Shown one piece after another: positions 45,451 through 56,400 of a stretch of 64,000 nucleotides of DNA. Source of the stretch: Hyphomicrobiales bacterium (lineage in GTDB: Bacteria > Pseudomonadota > Alphaproteobacteria > Rhizobiales > Rhizobiaceae); NCBI GenBank assembly GCA_900470155.1, contig UBZT01000009.1, positions 310,001 to 374,000 of the forward strand. Reading direction: 5' to 3'. Both the position numbers and the translations under genes were made by a program. Each line of letters begins with the position of its first letter. Position 1 is the first letter of the stretch. The notes under the pieces were generated by a model, which was given only the letters and a program-made list of their open reading frames with translations, did no database searches and was not told the origin of the DNA.

Positions 45451-46245
45451 CTACACGGCAATCGGCGCCTTGATGCTTGAATCGGCTTCGTAGCCGACAA
45501 GCGTAAAGTCTTCAAACCTGAAGGAAAACAGATCCGTCACATCCGGATTAATCTGCATGACCGGCAGCGCTTTCGGCGTGCGCGCCAGTTGCAGATTGGC
45601 CTGCTCGAAATGGTTCGCATAAAGATGCGCATCACCGAGCGTGTGGATGAAATCGCCAAGCTTCAAGCCGGTGACCTGCGCCACCATCATCGTCAACAGG
45701 GCATAGGAAGCAATATTGAACGGCACGCCGAGAAAGATATCGGCCGAACGCTGATAGAGCTGGCAGGAAAGCTTGCCATCCGCCACGTAGAACTGGAACA
45801 GGCAGTGACAGGGTGGCAAAGCCATCTCGTCCACTTCCGCCGGGTTCCAGGCCGAGACGATATGGCGGCGCGAATTCGGATTTGTCTTGATACTCTCGAC
45901 CAGTTTTTCGATCTGGTCGATATGTCCGCCCTTGCCATCCGGCCAGGACCGCCACTGTGCGCCATACACCGGGCCGAGATTGCCGTCCTCATCGGCCCAT
46001 TCGTCCCAGATGGTCACACCGTTCTCGCGCAGATAGCCGATATTTGTTTCGCCTTTGAGGAACCACAGCAATTCATGGATGATCGACCGGAGATGCAGTT
46101 TCTTCGTCGTCGTGACCGGAAACCCGTCAGACAGGTCGTAGCGCATCTGGTAGCCGAAAATCGATCGCGTGCCCGTTCCCGTGCGGTCACCGCGGTCGGT
46201 CCCGGTCTCAAGGACATGGCGTAGGAGGTCGTGATACTGTTTCAT
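45451..46245 (-). CDS. thyA: thymidylate synthase
   Basis: A 264-residue enzyme, the same length as the E. coli protein. It methylates dUMP to dTMP using methylene-tetrahydrofolate. The catalytic Cys is in [12 protein letters not shown], and [22 protein letters not shown] and [11 protein letters not shown] are conserved. The ATG at 46245 begins at the exact family start ([15 protein letters not shown]); the frame is open 35 codons further upstream with no family match. First gene of thyA-folA. Confidence 0.97.
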   Translation of the reverse strand: MKQYHDLLRHVLETGTDRGDRTGTGTRSIFGYQMRYDLSDGFPVTTTKKLHLRSIIHELLWFLKGETNIGYLRENGVTIWDEWADEDGNLGPVYGAQWRSWPDGKGGHIDQIEKLVESIKTNPNSRRHIVSAWNPAEVDEMALPPCHCLFQFYVADGKLSCQLYQRSADIFLGVPFNIASYALLTMMVAQVTGLKLGDFIHTLGDAHLYANHFEQANLQLARTPKALPVMQINPDVTDLFSFRFEDFTLVGYEADSSIKAPIAV

Positions 46246-46428
46246 GGGTCGGGCCGCCGATTCTGTTGCATTCCATTCTAAGGCCGCCCGGCGTTCAAAC
46301 CAAGATGTCGGGCGCGCAACTGCAGGGCCATCAACAACCTTGCGCGGCATAGTCCGTCAAAGTCTTTTATGACAGACGTAAAGACACCCCTTTTCATTGG
46401 CCTCCGAAAGACCTATATCAACGTCGTT

Positions 46429-46790
46429 GGCCTTCGGGCCATCTATGGCAATAAACGGTCGGTGTAATAAACCTATTGGACCCGGGGGCGGTACCCGGCG
46501 CCTCCACCAAAAACCGGTCGGTCTCCCACGCAGGGCAGGATCGGCTTTTGATGGGGGCGAAATAGGATCGACAAGGGCGTAAAGATCGAACTTTTGCTCG
46601 GCATGATACCGCCGTTATCGGGTCACAAGTGTAGTTGCAAATGACAACAACGCTAAGGGTTATGCTCTCGCTGCCTAATGGCGGTGCGGGAAATCCGAAC
46701 TAAGTCCTCTAGGTTAGCCCCTTGAGGCGGGGTCCGAAGGCACCTGGCAACAGAAGCCTTCACCTTACCTCTCCCGGCTACCCCATCTTT
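46429..46790 (+). ncRNA. ssrA: tmRNA (ssrA), circularly permuted two-piece form
   Basis: The acceptor piece comes first: a GGCC-TTCG-GGCC hairpin (46429-46440) is followed by the T-arm region and the 3' end CGCCTCCA-CCA ending at 46509. An intervening segment of about 43 bases is presumably removed. The coding piece starts at 46553; its GGGGGCG pairs with CGCCTCC of the acceptor end over seven bases. The tag frame starts at the resume codon GCA (46637-46639) and reads ANDNNAKGYALAA with stop TAA at 46676-46678. Downstream G/C-rich stems are the pseudoknots. The 5' and 3' limits are approximate. It rescues stalled ribosomes and tags proteins for ClpXP; the tag adaptor gene sspB is next downstream. 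Confidence 0.93.
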
Positions 46791-46901
46791 CTAAAATGAT
46801 GTATTCTCATCGAATAAGACTCGCGCGACGGGGCTTTTCTGCAATCACTCGCCGTGGCATACAGCCGATTGAAACGGCATGATAAGGAAAGACAGGATCT
46901 C

Positions 46902-47414
46902 ATGGGGCAAGACCACATTCGCTACGACATTCTGGCCCAGGACGCATTGCGCAGTGTTATCCGCAAGGTTTTGACCGAGGTCGCGGCTACAGGACGCCTT
47001 CCGGGTGACCATCATTTCTTCATCACCTTCCTGACAGGCGCTCCGGGCGTACGCATTTCGCAGCACCTGAAGACGAAGTATGCCGAGCAGATGACAATTG
47101 TCATCCAGCATCAGTTCTGGGAACTCAAGGTGACCGACAGCCTGTTCGAGATCGGCCTGTCCTTCTCCGACACCCCTGAAAAACTGGTCATTCCTTTCAA
47201 CGCCATCCGCGGCTTCTACGATCCATCGGTGAATTTCGAACTCGAATTCGACGTACCGCTGGCCGATGAGGAAGAAGACGGCGAAAGCGCCGAGATCACC
47301 GCCTACCCGGTCGATGCCGCTGCACGACCTGAGGAAACCGGCGAGCCGAAGGACGGCGAAGAGAAAAAGGAAGGCTCGGTCGTTTCGCTCGATGCCTTCC
47401 GCAAGAAGCAGTAA
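46902..47414 (+). CDS. sspB: SspB-alpha ClpXP adaptor for tmRNA-tagged proteins
   Basis: A 170-residue protein of the alphaproteobacterial SspB branch. HIRYDILAQDALRSVIRKVLTEV starts the domain, followed by FFITFLTGAPGVRISQHLKTKYAEQMTIVIQHQFWELKV and FEIGLSFSDTPEKLVIPFNAIRGFYDPSVNFELEF, the substrate-tag groove. A disordered acidic linker (about 122-155) leads to the C-terminal VVSLDAFRKKQ, the expected ClpX-binding tail. AGGA precedes the ATG at 46902. It lies just downstream of the tmRNA gene. Confidence 0.93.
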   Translation: MGQDHIRYDILAQDALRSVIRKVLTEVAATGRLPGDHHFFITFLTGAPGVRISQHLKTKYAEQMTIVIQHQFWELKVTDSLFEIGLSFSDTPEKLVIPFNAIRGFYDPSVNFELEFDVPLADEEEDGESAEITAYPVDAAARPEETGEPKDGEEKKEGSVVSLDAFRKKQ

Positions 47415-47477
47415 AGCAGGTTGATCACAATCGGCCGGGACATGTCCCGGCCGATTGATTCCAAGGGATGTTCGATT

Positions 47478-47669
47478 ATGGCCGCTGACATCGTCAATCT
47501 CCGCCAGTTCCGCAAAGCCAAGGCGCGAACCGAAAAAGAAGCGACCGCCGAACAGAATCGCATTTCGTTCGGCCGTACCAAGGCCGAAAAGAGCCTCACT
47601 CACAGGCTGAACGAGAAAGCGATCCAGACCCACGAGCAGGGCCGCCTCGAAGACACCAAAGGCGAATGA
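47478..47669 (+). CDS. DUF4169-family small basic protein
   Basis: A 63-residue highly charged protein, MAADIVNLRQFRKAKARTE at its start, matching the DUF4169 family of alphaproteobacterial small proteins, often found near sspB. There is no hydrophobic segment; helical, Lys/Arg/Glu-rich. AAGGGA lies about 11 bases before the ATG at 47478. Function is unknown. It begins 63 bases after sspB on the same strand and is probably co-transcribed. Confidence 0.78.
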   Translation: MAADIVNLRQFRKAKARTEKEATAEQNRISFGRTKAEKSLTHRLNEKAIQTHEQGRLEDTKGE

Positions 47670-47762
47670 CCAGCCTGATCCGGGAAAGCGCGCGCAATCA
47701 TACACTTGCACCGATCTTCGGAATCGGTTTGCGAACGAGCGTAACAATGATGCAGGCCCCAG

Positions 47763-47987
47763 TTGATCCGTAAGCGCTCCATCACGCTCCATGGCCATCG
47801 CACGAGTTTCTCGGTCGAGGACGCCTTCCTTGATGAACTGAAAGCGATGGCGACAGAGCGTTCCTTACCGCTGGCAGCCTTGATAGCGGAAATTGACGAG
47901 ACCCGCCCGACCGGGGCCAATCTGTCCTCCGCGCTCCGGCTTCGGGTCCTTGAATGGCTGAAATCCACGAAACGACGCGATAACTAG
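47763..47987 (+). CDS. ribbon-helix-helix domain protein
   Basis: A 74-residue protein with a ribbon-helix-helix fold: RKRSITLHGHRTSFSVEDAFLDELKAMATERSLPLAALIAEID. The start is TTG at 47763; an AGG stands about 6 bases upstream. It belongs to the RHH_4-type family frequent next to DUF4169 in rhizobia. It may be a DNA-binding regulator, but no operator is seen. Third gene downstream of tmRNA-sspB. Confidence 0.7.
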   Translation: MIRKRSITLHGHRTSFSVEDAFLDELKAMATERSLPLAALIAEIDETRPTGANLSSALRLRVLEWLKSTKRRDN

Positions 47988-48018
47988 CGGCCGGCGCTAT
48001 AGGACTAGCCCTCAAAAG

Positions 48019-51000
48019 TCAGTTTACCCCGGGAAGGCTTTCGAACGTCAGGGGAACCGGCGGCAGTGGCTGCCGTGTCACCTTCTCCTGCGGCGCCACA
48101 GGCAAGGATGGATCGGACGGCACCGTTTCGGTTGTCAAAGGTGATGGGCCCGGATCAACGGGGCGCGAATTGATCGGATCAGGCGGCAATATCAGTTTGA
48201 GCTGCTCCTCGGCGAGCCGTTCTGCCGCTTCGGCCTCCGCCTTCATGCGCGCCTCCTGCTCAAGCCTCAATCGTTCCACTTCCGCCTTGTCACGTTCACT
48301 CTGCCGGAAACGTGCCAGCGCCGCCTCCCGCCGCAGCCTCTGTTTTTCCAGCACATTCGACTGCAACGTCTCAACCCGCCGCCGCTCGAGTTCAAAGGCG
48401 CGCAGGGACAGGAAATTAGTTAGCCCCGTCACATCCAGTGAATGTGTCGGCGACAACGCATCGCCGCTAAGTACCATGCGGTAGCTGGAATCGGTGCCGG
48501 GCGATGCGGCCTCTCCGGCATCAAGGGAAACCTGAATAGCCGCTTCCAATGCGCCATCGGTCAAAGAAAGCCGGGCATCACCACCGAGCTTTGCCTCCGG
48601 TGTCTCCACTGTGGCATTCTGAATCCGTACGACACCGTCCGTCACGGCAAAGGGCAGCGACAGGCCAGCAACCTGCATCGGTCCGGATTGTATCAGCCTG
48701 TCAGCAATCTCCCGCACCTTGTCCTCGTTGATCGCCGTGCCGATGGCGTCGGCTTCGCGCAGCAGATCCGCCATGATATCTAGCCTGAAGCCGGACACAT
48801 CCAGTTTGGCAAGCTTGAATTCGCCAGAACCGCTGCTCTGGCTGGCCAGTTCGGCGACCGATTGGCCGCTGCCCTCAACCACAAAGGTTGCATCGAAGGA
48901 ACCCGATACGGCGCCAGCGTCCTCGATCCCCCGCTCGGCCCGCAACGTGCTCAAGGTCTGAGCAAGATCGAGACCAGTCAGGTCGAGCCTCGCCTGAAGA
49001 AAACCCGCCCCTTCGCCATTGGCCAGCGACAAGCGGCCCTTTGCCTGGCCGCCCAGCCATTGGCCGGCAACATCATCCACAATCATTTCGCCGGATTTTC
49101 GGCTGAGCTTGGCACTGAAGTCGGTCATCTCCCCGGCAAAGCCCGGGGTGAAGCGCTTGGCAGAGAGGTCGACGGCGAACTCGGCCGGCGCAACCGTCTT
49201 GGGCAACGGCGTGGCCACAAGGGCCCCTGTGGCCGGATCACGAACCGACCCCAGAACCGTCTGCGCCAGCCATTCGAGATCAGCCCGATCCACCGATAGA
49301 GAGCCACTGGCCTTGGGATGATCGCCCTGCAAATCGATTGTCCCCGACGCACTGACCGCATTGCCATCGATGTCGCCAGCGATCGACTTGACGGAAATCT
49401 GACGATTCACCAAGCCGATCTGCGCATCCAGTTTGACCGGAAGTCCGGTGCCCGTTTCCGGCAGGATGGAACCGAGAGTCAGAAGATAAGGACCGAGATC
49501 TTCACTCTGCAGGTTGAGTGTCCAGTCGCCATCCAAGACTTTCGCGGTATTGGCGGCCGTTAGGGCGCCTTGCGCCTGAACCTTCGTGCTGCCCGTCGCA
49601 AACGTCAGGACCACATCGGCGGCGGCAGCCGACTGCGACTTGATGGTGACGCCCAACAGGCCGCCTTCGCCGACTTCCACCGGCAAGGGGTCGAGACCAG
49701 CCTGGCCCAGCAGAATTTGCGCTTCGTCGTTTTCCAGCGTGGCAGAGATCTCAGCCTCGACATTGCCGGCCAGGGCAGTCAGATCATTCGCCTTGTACTG
49801 CGCTTCGACCCGGCTGTTGTTTGAGCTGCCCGACAGCTTTGCCACCACACCGCCGCCAACTTGCTCGCCAAGTGTGACATCGACGGTCAGATTGCTGTCG
49901 GAATACCAGACCGCGCTGGAGGCAAGCCCGGGCAACACTGGATTATTCGGCAGGCGTTGGCGCAGCAGGTTGAGGAAAGGGCCCGGATCCGACGCGCTGA
50001 AGGCAATCTGTCCCTGCCCGCTCGGCTTGAGCAAAGTGCCGCCGAGTGCGCCATTGGCTTTGATCGCGGCGCCGGCAACGTCACCGACATTCAATCTATC
50101 CACCGCGAATTTTCCGTTGTCGAACGCAAACACCGTATCAACATCGTGTCCCTCGATGCCATAGGCGGACAGCGTCCCCACTTTCAACCGGGCAGCAATC
50201 CGTTCGGCCAACAGATGTTCTTCCGCTTCCTCACCCACCAGCAGGACCGCAATCGCCCGCGCAGCATCGAGGTCCAGAACGTCGCCGGTCAGGTCGACTG
50301 AAAGGCTGGCAGCCCTGCCGGAGATCGACTGACGCTCGACCCGTCCCTTGAGCGGTTCAGCGCCAATTGCCAGTTCCAGGTTCTCGAACCGCTGCCAGTC
50401 GCTCGTCAGGTTGACGGACGCGGAAAATCCGGCTGACTTCAACTGCCGGATAGCCGGATCAACCTTGCCGGAAATCCACGTCGCAAGCCCCGAAGGCTGC
50501 GTCGAGGCAACGAGCAGTTCACCATCGAACGACGGTGCCCCAGCGAGCCTCAACCAACCTTTGGCCTCGACCTGCGTGCGCCCTGGCAGGACGGCAACGG
50601 CACGATCGACCGTCCAGCCGGTGCCGCCGGGACGAATATCGAGCTGGATATCCCTGAACACGGTATCGCCGGCCACGATCGCCGGCAACTTGAGACTGGC
50701 CCGCCCCGCAACACTGGGAATTGGAATTTCGGCAGCCGTTGCCAGAAGAAGGGCCAACCGCTGGCGTACCGATGTCGCGACGCTCCGCGAGGTCTTGGCT
50801 TTCGTCCCGTCACCGGCGAGGCGGTTCACATCGACCTGCTGTCCCTCGGCCGTCAAGAGAAACTCCGGCCGCGTGCCTGTGTCCAGCTTCGCTTCTCCGT
50901 TGACGACATAAGGATCGGCAGGATCGCCAAGTTCGAGCCTGTAGCCAGGAACCGCGACCCGCTCATTGGTGAGTTCGAAGTCGCCTTTGACCCGTGGCCC

Positions 51001-51777
51001 CGGCACCGGCTTCACCTGTCCGGGCTGCGGCGGGTTTTCCGCCACCTTCCAGATCGATTCGAACTTGCCCTTGTAGACCGGTTTGCCGGCCTCGAACGTC
51101 AATGCACCTTCCAGAACCAGATCAAACGGACGTGTTTCGGGATCAAGCTTCAGGCGCAAAGGTAGCGCACCGTCCTGCGGCGGCGATGTCGTCAGCGAAA
51201 ACAGGGCCGCCTCGCCGTCCAGCGATGTCCGCCCGTCGACGGTCCATGGGCCGGAGAGGGATCGCGCCGAAATTTCCGCATCCAGATCTTTCAGCAGGCG
51301 GTTGCGTCCGGACTGCTGGTCGATGAACTCGACTTCGCCACCGATCACGGAGACGCTTTCCAAAACCACGAGGCGGGCCGGAATGTTGGGCTTGCTGCCA
51401 CGCAACCAGTCCATCGACCCATCCGGCAAGAGACGAATGCGGGCTTTCGGTTCCTCGATCCGCATGTCGAAGATGCGCGCTTCGCCCGACAACAAGGGTG
51501 CAAGCTCCGCATCCAGAGAGAACCGTGCGATCTGAACAAGCGGCGTGCCGTCAAGATCCGTCCCGATGGTCACGTCTTCCATCGTGACGGACGGAAATGG
51601 CAGGATGCGAGCACTCACCGAGCCGTGCACCACAACTTTCTTGCCCAGCAACTGACTGGCCCGATCCTCGAAATTCTGGCGGAAATTCGTCCAGTCCACG
51701 AAGAGCGGAGCCAGCAGCGCCGAAAAAAGCGCGACGACAAGCAGACCTCCGAGGCTTACCAGAATGCGTCCGAGCAC
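48019..51777 (-). CDS. AsmA-family large envelope protein
   Basis: A 1252-residue protein. The N-terminal transmembrane segment (about 5-27) leads into an AsmA domain (FVDWTNFRQNFEDRASQLLGKKVVVHGSVSARILPFPSVTMEDV), typical of proteins bridging the periplasm and involved in lipid transport to the outer membrane. A second AsmA-like C-terminal domain (about 880-1150) is followed by a coiled coil of about 65 residues (ELERRRVETLQ to AERLAEEQ) and a Pro-rich tail. The start is GTG at 51777 with GGGAG about 9 bases upstream. It lies 74 bases after the FAD-oxidase gene on the same strand. The precise cargo is unknown. Confidence 0.85.
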   Translation of the reverse strand: MLGRILVSLGGLLVVALFSALLAPLFVDWTNFRQNFEDRASQLLGKKVVVHGSVSARILPFPSVTMEDVTIGTDLDGTPLVQIARFSLDAELAPLLSGEARIFDMRIEEPKARIRLLPDGSMDWLRGSKPNIPARLVVLESVSVIGGEVEFIDQQSGRNRLLKDLDAEISARSLSGPWTVDGRTSLDGEAALFSLTTSPPQDGALPLRLKLDPETRPFDLVLEGALTFEAGKPVYKGKFESIWKVAENPPQPGQVKPVPGPRVKGDFELTNERVAVPGYRLELGDPADPYVVNGEAKLDTGTRPEFLLTAEGQQVDVNRLAGDGTKAKTSRSVATSVRQRLALLLATAAEIPIPSVAGRASLKLPAIVAGDTVFRDIQLDIRPGGTGWTVDRAVAVLPGRTQVEAKGWLRLAGAPSFDGELLVASTQPSGLATWISGKVDPAIRQLKSAGFSASVNLTSDWQRFENLELAIGAEPLKGRVERQSISGRAASLSVDLTGDVLDLDAARAIAVLLVGEEAEEHLLAERIAARLKVGTLSAYGIEGHDVDTVFAFDNGKFAVDRLNVGDVAGAAIKANGALGGTLLKPSGQGQIAFSASDPGPFLNLLRQRLPNNPVLPGLASSAVWYSDSNLTVDVTLGEQVGGGVVAKLSGSSNNSRVEAQYKANDLTALAGNVEAEISATLENDEAQILLGQAGLDPLPVEVGEGGLLGVTIKSQSAAAADVVLTFATGSTKVQAQGALTAANTAKVLDGDWTLNLQSEDLGPYLLTLGSILPETGTGLPVKLDAQIGLVNRQISVKSIAGDIDGNAVSASGTIDLQGDHPKASGSLSVDRADLEWLAQTVLGSVRDPATGALVATPLPKTVAPAEFAVDLSAKRFTPGFAGEMTDFSAKLSRKSGEMIVDDVAGQWLGGQAKGRLSLANGEGAGFLQARLDLTGLDLAQTLSTLRAERGIEDAGAVSGSFDATFVVEGSGQSVAELASQSSGSGEFKLAKLDVSGFRLDIMADLLREADAIGTAINEDKVREIADRLIQSGPMQVAGLSLPFAVTDGVVRIQNATVETPEAKLGGDARLSLTDGALEAAIQVSLDAGEAASPGTDSSYRMVLSGDALSPTHSLDVTGLTNFLSLRAFELERRRVETLQSNVLEKQRLRREAALARFRQSERDKAEVERLRLEQEARMKAEAEAAERLAEEQLKLILPPDPINSRPVDPGPSPLTTETVPSDPSLPVAPQEKVTRQPLPPVPLTFESLPGVN

Positions 51778-51851
51778 GAAATGCCACTCCCTTGTTCACA
51801 GCCCGCAACGTAACCCAATTCGCCGCTGGAGCAAGCTGCAAGGTCTTGTAA

Positions 51852-53261
51852 TCAGAGCCTAAATATCTTGCCCGGATTGAATATGTTGTCCGGGTCCAGA
51901 CTGGCTTTTATTGTCCGCATAACAGGCAGCGCACTGGCCAGTTCCTGCTCAAGATAGCTGATCTTGCCCTGACCGATGCCATGCTCCCCGGTACAGGTTC
52001 CATCCATCGACAGCGCGCGGGTGTTGAGCCGCTCGATGAAAGCCTCAGCCTTGCGCACGTCCTCGGGGCTTTTATCGTTAAACAGAAGAAGCACGTGAAA
52101 GTTGCCGTCGCCGGCATGCCCGACGATTGGCGCCAGGAACCCGTTTTCGCGGATATCCGCCTGCGTTTGTGCAACGCATTCTGCCAGCATCGAAATCGGG
52201 ACGCAAACGTCAGTCGACAATGCAGCAAGCTCCGGCGCCAGCGCACGGCTGGCCCAATAGGCATTGTGCCGCGCCTTCCACAGTCGCGCCCGCTCTTCGG
52301 CGTCGGTCGTGTAGTGAAACTCGCCGCTGCCAAACTCCGCCGCGATTTCGGCAAACTGCTGCGACTGCAAGGCCACCGTCTCGTCGGTGCCGTGAAACTC
52401 AAGGAACAAGGTGGGGCGCTCGTCATAGTCCAGCTTCGAATAGGCGTTGCAGGCGCGGATCTGCATCTCGTCGAGCAACTCGATGCGGGCCACCGGCACC
52501 CCCATCTGGATCGTCATGATGACCGCGTTGCAGGCGTCTTCCAATGTCGAAAAAGCGCAGACGCCGCCGCTGATCTTGGCGGGAATCCCCTGCAGGCGCA
52601 GCGTGATCGACGTGATCAGCCCCAGCGTACCCTCCGAACCAACGAAAAGCCGCGTCAAGTCGTATCCCGCAGACGATTTGCGTGCCCGTTGCGCCGTCAG
52701 GATCTCCTCGCCATCGGCAGTCACGACGGTCAAGGCCAGCACATTGTCTTTCATCGTGCCGTAACGCACGGCATTGGTGCCTGAGGCACGGGTCGATGCC
52801 ATTCCGCCGAGCGAGGCATTGGCCCCCGGATCGATCGGAAAGAACAGTCCGGTATCGCGCAGATAGGTGTTCAGGTCCTCGCGGGTCACACCGGGCTCGA
52901 CCGTACAATCGAGATCTTCGGCATTCACACGCAAGATCCTGTTCATCCGCGTGAAGTCGACGGAGATGCCGCCATACGGCGCGTTGACCTGTCCCTCCAG
53001 CGAAGAGCCGACACCGAATGCGATGACCGGGACCTTGTGGGCAGCGCAGGCGCGAACGACATCACGCACATCATCGCTGCTTTCGACAAACACAACACCG
53101 TCCGGCAATTGTGAGGGAAGATAGGTTGTGGTGTGACTGTGCTGTTCGCGGAAGGACTGGCCAGCCTGAAAAGCGTCGCCGAAACGCTGTTTCAGAACGG
53201 CACTGACAGCTGCGATTCCGTCAATGTTGCGCCGTCCGTCGATCACATCCTTCAACGCCAT
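51852..53261 (-). CDS. FAD-linked oxidase, D-lactate dehydrogenase/GlcD type
   Basis: A 469-residue flavoprotein of the vanillyl-alcohol-oxidase fold. The FAD-binding part has PVIAFGVGSSLEGQVNAPYGGISVDF, EPGVTREDLNTYL and DPGANASLGGMASTRASGTNAVRYG. The C-terminal substrate domain has GHAGDGNFHVLL, with the conserved His, and TGEHGIGQGK. It matches mitochondrial-type D-lactate dehydrogenase (cytochrome) and glycolate oxidase GlcD; the exact 2-hydroxy acid is uncertain. No GlcE/GlcF partner genes are adjacent. The ATG at 53261 follows GGGG. The RND efflux gene upstream on the same strand is 140 bases away and probably has its own terminator. Confidence 0.85.
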   Translation of the reverse strand: MALKDVIDGRRNIDGIAAVSAVLKQRFGDAFQAGQSFREQHSHTTTYLPSQLPDGVVFVESSDDVRDVVRACAAHKVPVIAFGVGSSLEGQVNAPYGGISVDFTRMNRILRVNAEDLDCTVEPGVTREDLNTYLRDTGLFFPIDPGANASLGGMASTRASGTNAVRYGTMKDNVLALTVVTADGEEILTAQRARKSSAGYDLTRLFVGSEGTLGLITSITLRLQGIPAKISGGVCAFSTLEDACNAVIMTIQMGVPVARIELLDEMQIRACNAYSKLDYDERPTLFLEFHGTDETVALQSQQFAEIAAEFGSGEFHYTTDAEERARLWKARHNAYWASRALAPELAALSTDVCVPISMLAECVAQTQADIRENGFLAPIVGHAGDGNFHVLLLFNDKSPEDVRKAEAFIERLNTRALSMDGTCTGEHGIGQGKISYLEQELASALPVMRTIKASLDPDNIFNPGKIFRL

Positions 53262-53356
53262 GCCAGTTACCCCACTTCAGCTAGACCGTCGCGGCAAGCA
53301 ACGCCGCACCTCTTGGCATTTGCTATGGGATAGGCACCGACGTTTGTCCAGCCGGC

Positions 53357-53395
53357 GCCGGGAGCGCGGTGGGCCAAACCCGCCGCCTTCCCGGC
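53357..53395 (-). terminator. possible terminator between the RND gene and the FAD oxidase gene
   Basis: A G+C-rich hairpin with GCCGGGA and TCCCGGC-type arms around an interrupted inner stem, directly after the RND stop. The T run is poor. Confidence 0.4.
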
Positions 53396-53401
53396 ACATG
53401 T

Positions 53402-56400
53402 TTATTCAGCGGCAATCCGGGACGGTTCACCGGCATCGTTTGCAGCCGTGGTGGCATCCTGAAGCTCCGACTTCAACCGCTCTTCCTCATGCGCATGCGG
53501 CTTGGAGAAGCGAGCCAGGAGCAGATAGGCGACCGGCGTGATGTAGAGTGTCACCAATGTCGCCATGCCGAGACCGCCGACGATCACCCAGCCGAGAGCG
53601 ATACGTGCTTCGGCGCCCGCCCCTTTTGCAAGAACCAGCGGCAAGCCGCCAAGCACGGTGGCGATCATCGTCATCATCACCGGTCGCAACCGCGTCGAGC
53701 AGGCGCTTTCGATCGCTTCACGAACGCCCGCACCCCGATCACGCAGTTGGTTGGCAAATTCGACGATCAGGATGCCGTTCTTCGCCATGACACCCACCAG
53801 CAGCACGAGACCGATCTGGCTATAGACGTTCAGGCTGGAGCCTGTGATCACCAGCGCAAACACCGCACAGGCAAGGCCGAGCGGCACCGTCGACATGATG
53901 ATCAAAGCCGAAATCACGCTCTCGAATTGCGCGGCAAGCACCAGGAAGATGATCGCAAAGGCGAATCCGAAGGTGAGCGCCATGCCGGATGCGTTTTCCT
54001 CGAGCGTGGCAGCTTCCGCCAATGGGACCAGGCGCGCGCCGGCGGGCAGAAGCGGCTCGGCAATGGCCTTCATCGCCTCGACAGCATTGCCGAGGGAGAC
54101 ACCGTCGTTGAGCCCGGACGAAAACGACACGGACGCCAGTTGCTGCTCGCGATTGAGCTGCGGCGAGACGGCATTTTCCTGCAAGGTCGCGATGGTCGAC
54201 ATCGGCACGACGCGTCCGTCGGACGTGGTCAGGAAGATGTTTTCCAGGTCCGTCGGATCGTCGATCGGCTGCGTGCTGGAAATCAACCGAACGGGAATGG
54301 CATCGCCGTCGACGAACACATCCGTGACCGAGCGCCCCTCCAGCAAGGCCTGCACAGACGTACCGATCGCGTTGATGTCGACGCCAAGATCCGATGCCCG
54401 TTCGCGGTTGATCGTCACCGAGATCTGCGCCTGTGTCGGCTCGCTATCCAGCCGTGGTGTCTGGAACAGATCGGAGTTGCGCATCTGGTCGACAACCTTG
54501 ATCGCTGCTTCCGTCAATTTTTCGTGGTCACTGCCGACAAGCGCCATCTGCAGGCCGCTGCCCGCGCCACGAATGCGCAGACTGTTGGTCTGGAAGACGT
54601 TGCCGCGCAGGGCCGGTACTGTTGCGGCGGCGGCATTGATATCCTGGACGATCTGGTTCTGGGTTCTGTCACGCTCGCTCCAGGGAGCCAGCGTCAAGAC
54701 CATGAAGGCGCTGTTCGTCGCACCCTGCCCCGAAATCGAAAAGATATTGCGGATTTCGCCGCTTTCGACCAGAGGCTGGAGCTTTTCCTCGACCCGCTGA
54801 ACCTGATCCCGGGTGTAGGCAAGACTGACGCCCTGTGGCGCCGACAGGCGCAGCATGACGATCGAGCGGTCCTCCTGCGGCGTCAGTTCGTTCTGGATCA
54901 GTCCGAATGTGCCATAGGCGGCAGCCGAGATCAGCCCCGCGACAATCACGACGATCAAAGGGTTGCTCAGGCTCGCATGCAGCGTACGCTTGTAGACCCT
55001 GGCAAACAGGGCTCCGAACCGACCAAGAAATCCGTGATCTTCCTCTTCGGCCTTGCCCAGCATGCGCGATGCCAGCATCGGGCAGAGCGTCAACGCCGTC
55101 ACCGAAGACAGAAGAACAGCAAAGGCGAGCACGAAACCGAATTCGCGGAACAGGCCGCCGAGCTGGCCGGGCAGGAAGGAGAGCGGAATGAACACTGCAG
55201 CCAGCGTTGCGGTTGTGGCGAGAACAGCGAAGAACACCTCCTGTGTGCCCAGAACCGCTGCTGCGCGCGGCCCCATGCCTTCCGCCCGCCGACGCACGAT
55301 ATTCTCCAGGACAACGATGGCGTCGTCCACCACCAGCCCCGTCGCAAGGACGATGGCGAGAAGCGTGAGGATATTGATCGAAAAACCGACCATGTAGATG
55401 GCAACCAACGTGCCGATCAGCGCCACCGGCATGGTGAGGGCCGGTATGAGCGTGGCCCGCCAATCGCGCAAGAAGAGATAAAGCACGACGACGACGATGA
55501 ACGCGGAAAGCGACAGCGCCAGTTCCACTTCATGCAAAGCCCCCTCGATGAAAACGGCGTCATCGCTGGTGATGGCGATCCGCGTGCCTTCCGGCAGCGT
55601 TTTCGACAAGGCATCGACAGCCGAATGCACCCCCTCGGAGATGTTCAGCGTATTGGACTGAGCCTGACGAATGATGCCAAGTCCGACACCCTGCACGCCA
55701 TTCCATCGCAGGGACGTCGAGCCGTCATCCGGACCAAGCGTGACTGTTGCCACATCGCGCAAACGGACCCGATCGCCGATCAGGATATTTTCGAAATCTT
55801 CCGGCGTCGTGAGATTGGCTGTCGCCCGCACGACGATGTCCTGCGTCATCGATTCCAGCGATCCGGCTGGCACATCCATGGCCGAACCCTGCAACGCCGA
55901 CGACAGGTCGGCAACGCTCAGTCCGCGGCTGGCCAAGGCCGCCTGGTTGACGTCAACGCGAAAGACCTTCTCCTGGTCCCCATAGACTTGGACATCTGCC
56001 ACGCCCTCGACAGCGGCAAGCCGGTCGGAGATCTCGTTGTCGACGAGAAGCGTCAGGTCTTCCATGCTGAGCTTCGTCGATGTGACCGCAAGCCGCATGA
56101 TGGCCTGCGAATCCGAGTCAGCCTTGACGATACGCGGCTCGTCAGCATCTTCCGGCAACTGGTTCGCCACCCGGCCAAGCGCATCGCGAACATCGTTTGC
56201 CGCAACCGCCAGGTCGACGCTATCGCTGAATTCGAGCGTTGTGCGGCTCTCGCCGAACTGCGAGCGTGAGGAGATCGACTTAACGCCGCTCACGCGCGCA
56301 ACGGCACCCTCGACCACCTTTGTGACCTCCTGGTCCATGGTCTGGGCCGAAGCACCCTCATATTCCGTGGTTACCGAAATCACCGGCTGGTCGACATCCG

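Noticed and set aside
53369..56269. A 966-codon open frame on the plus strand opposite the RND efflux gene
   Set aside because: Antisense shadow of a well-supported RND transporter. The sequence is low in hydrophobic residues and rich in Arg/His/Gln, with no motif.
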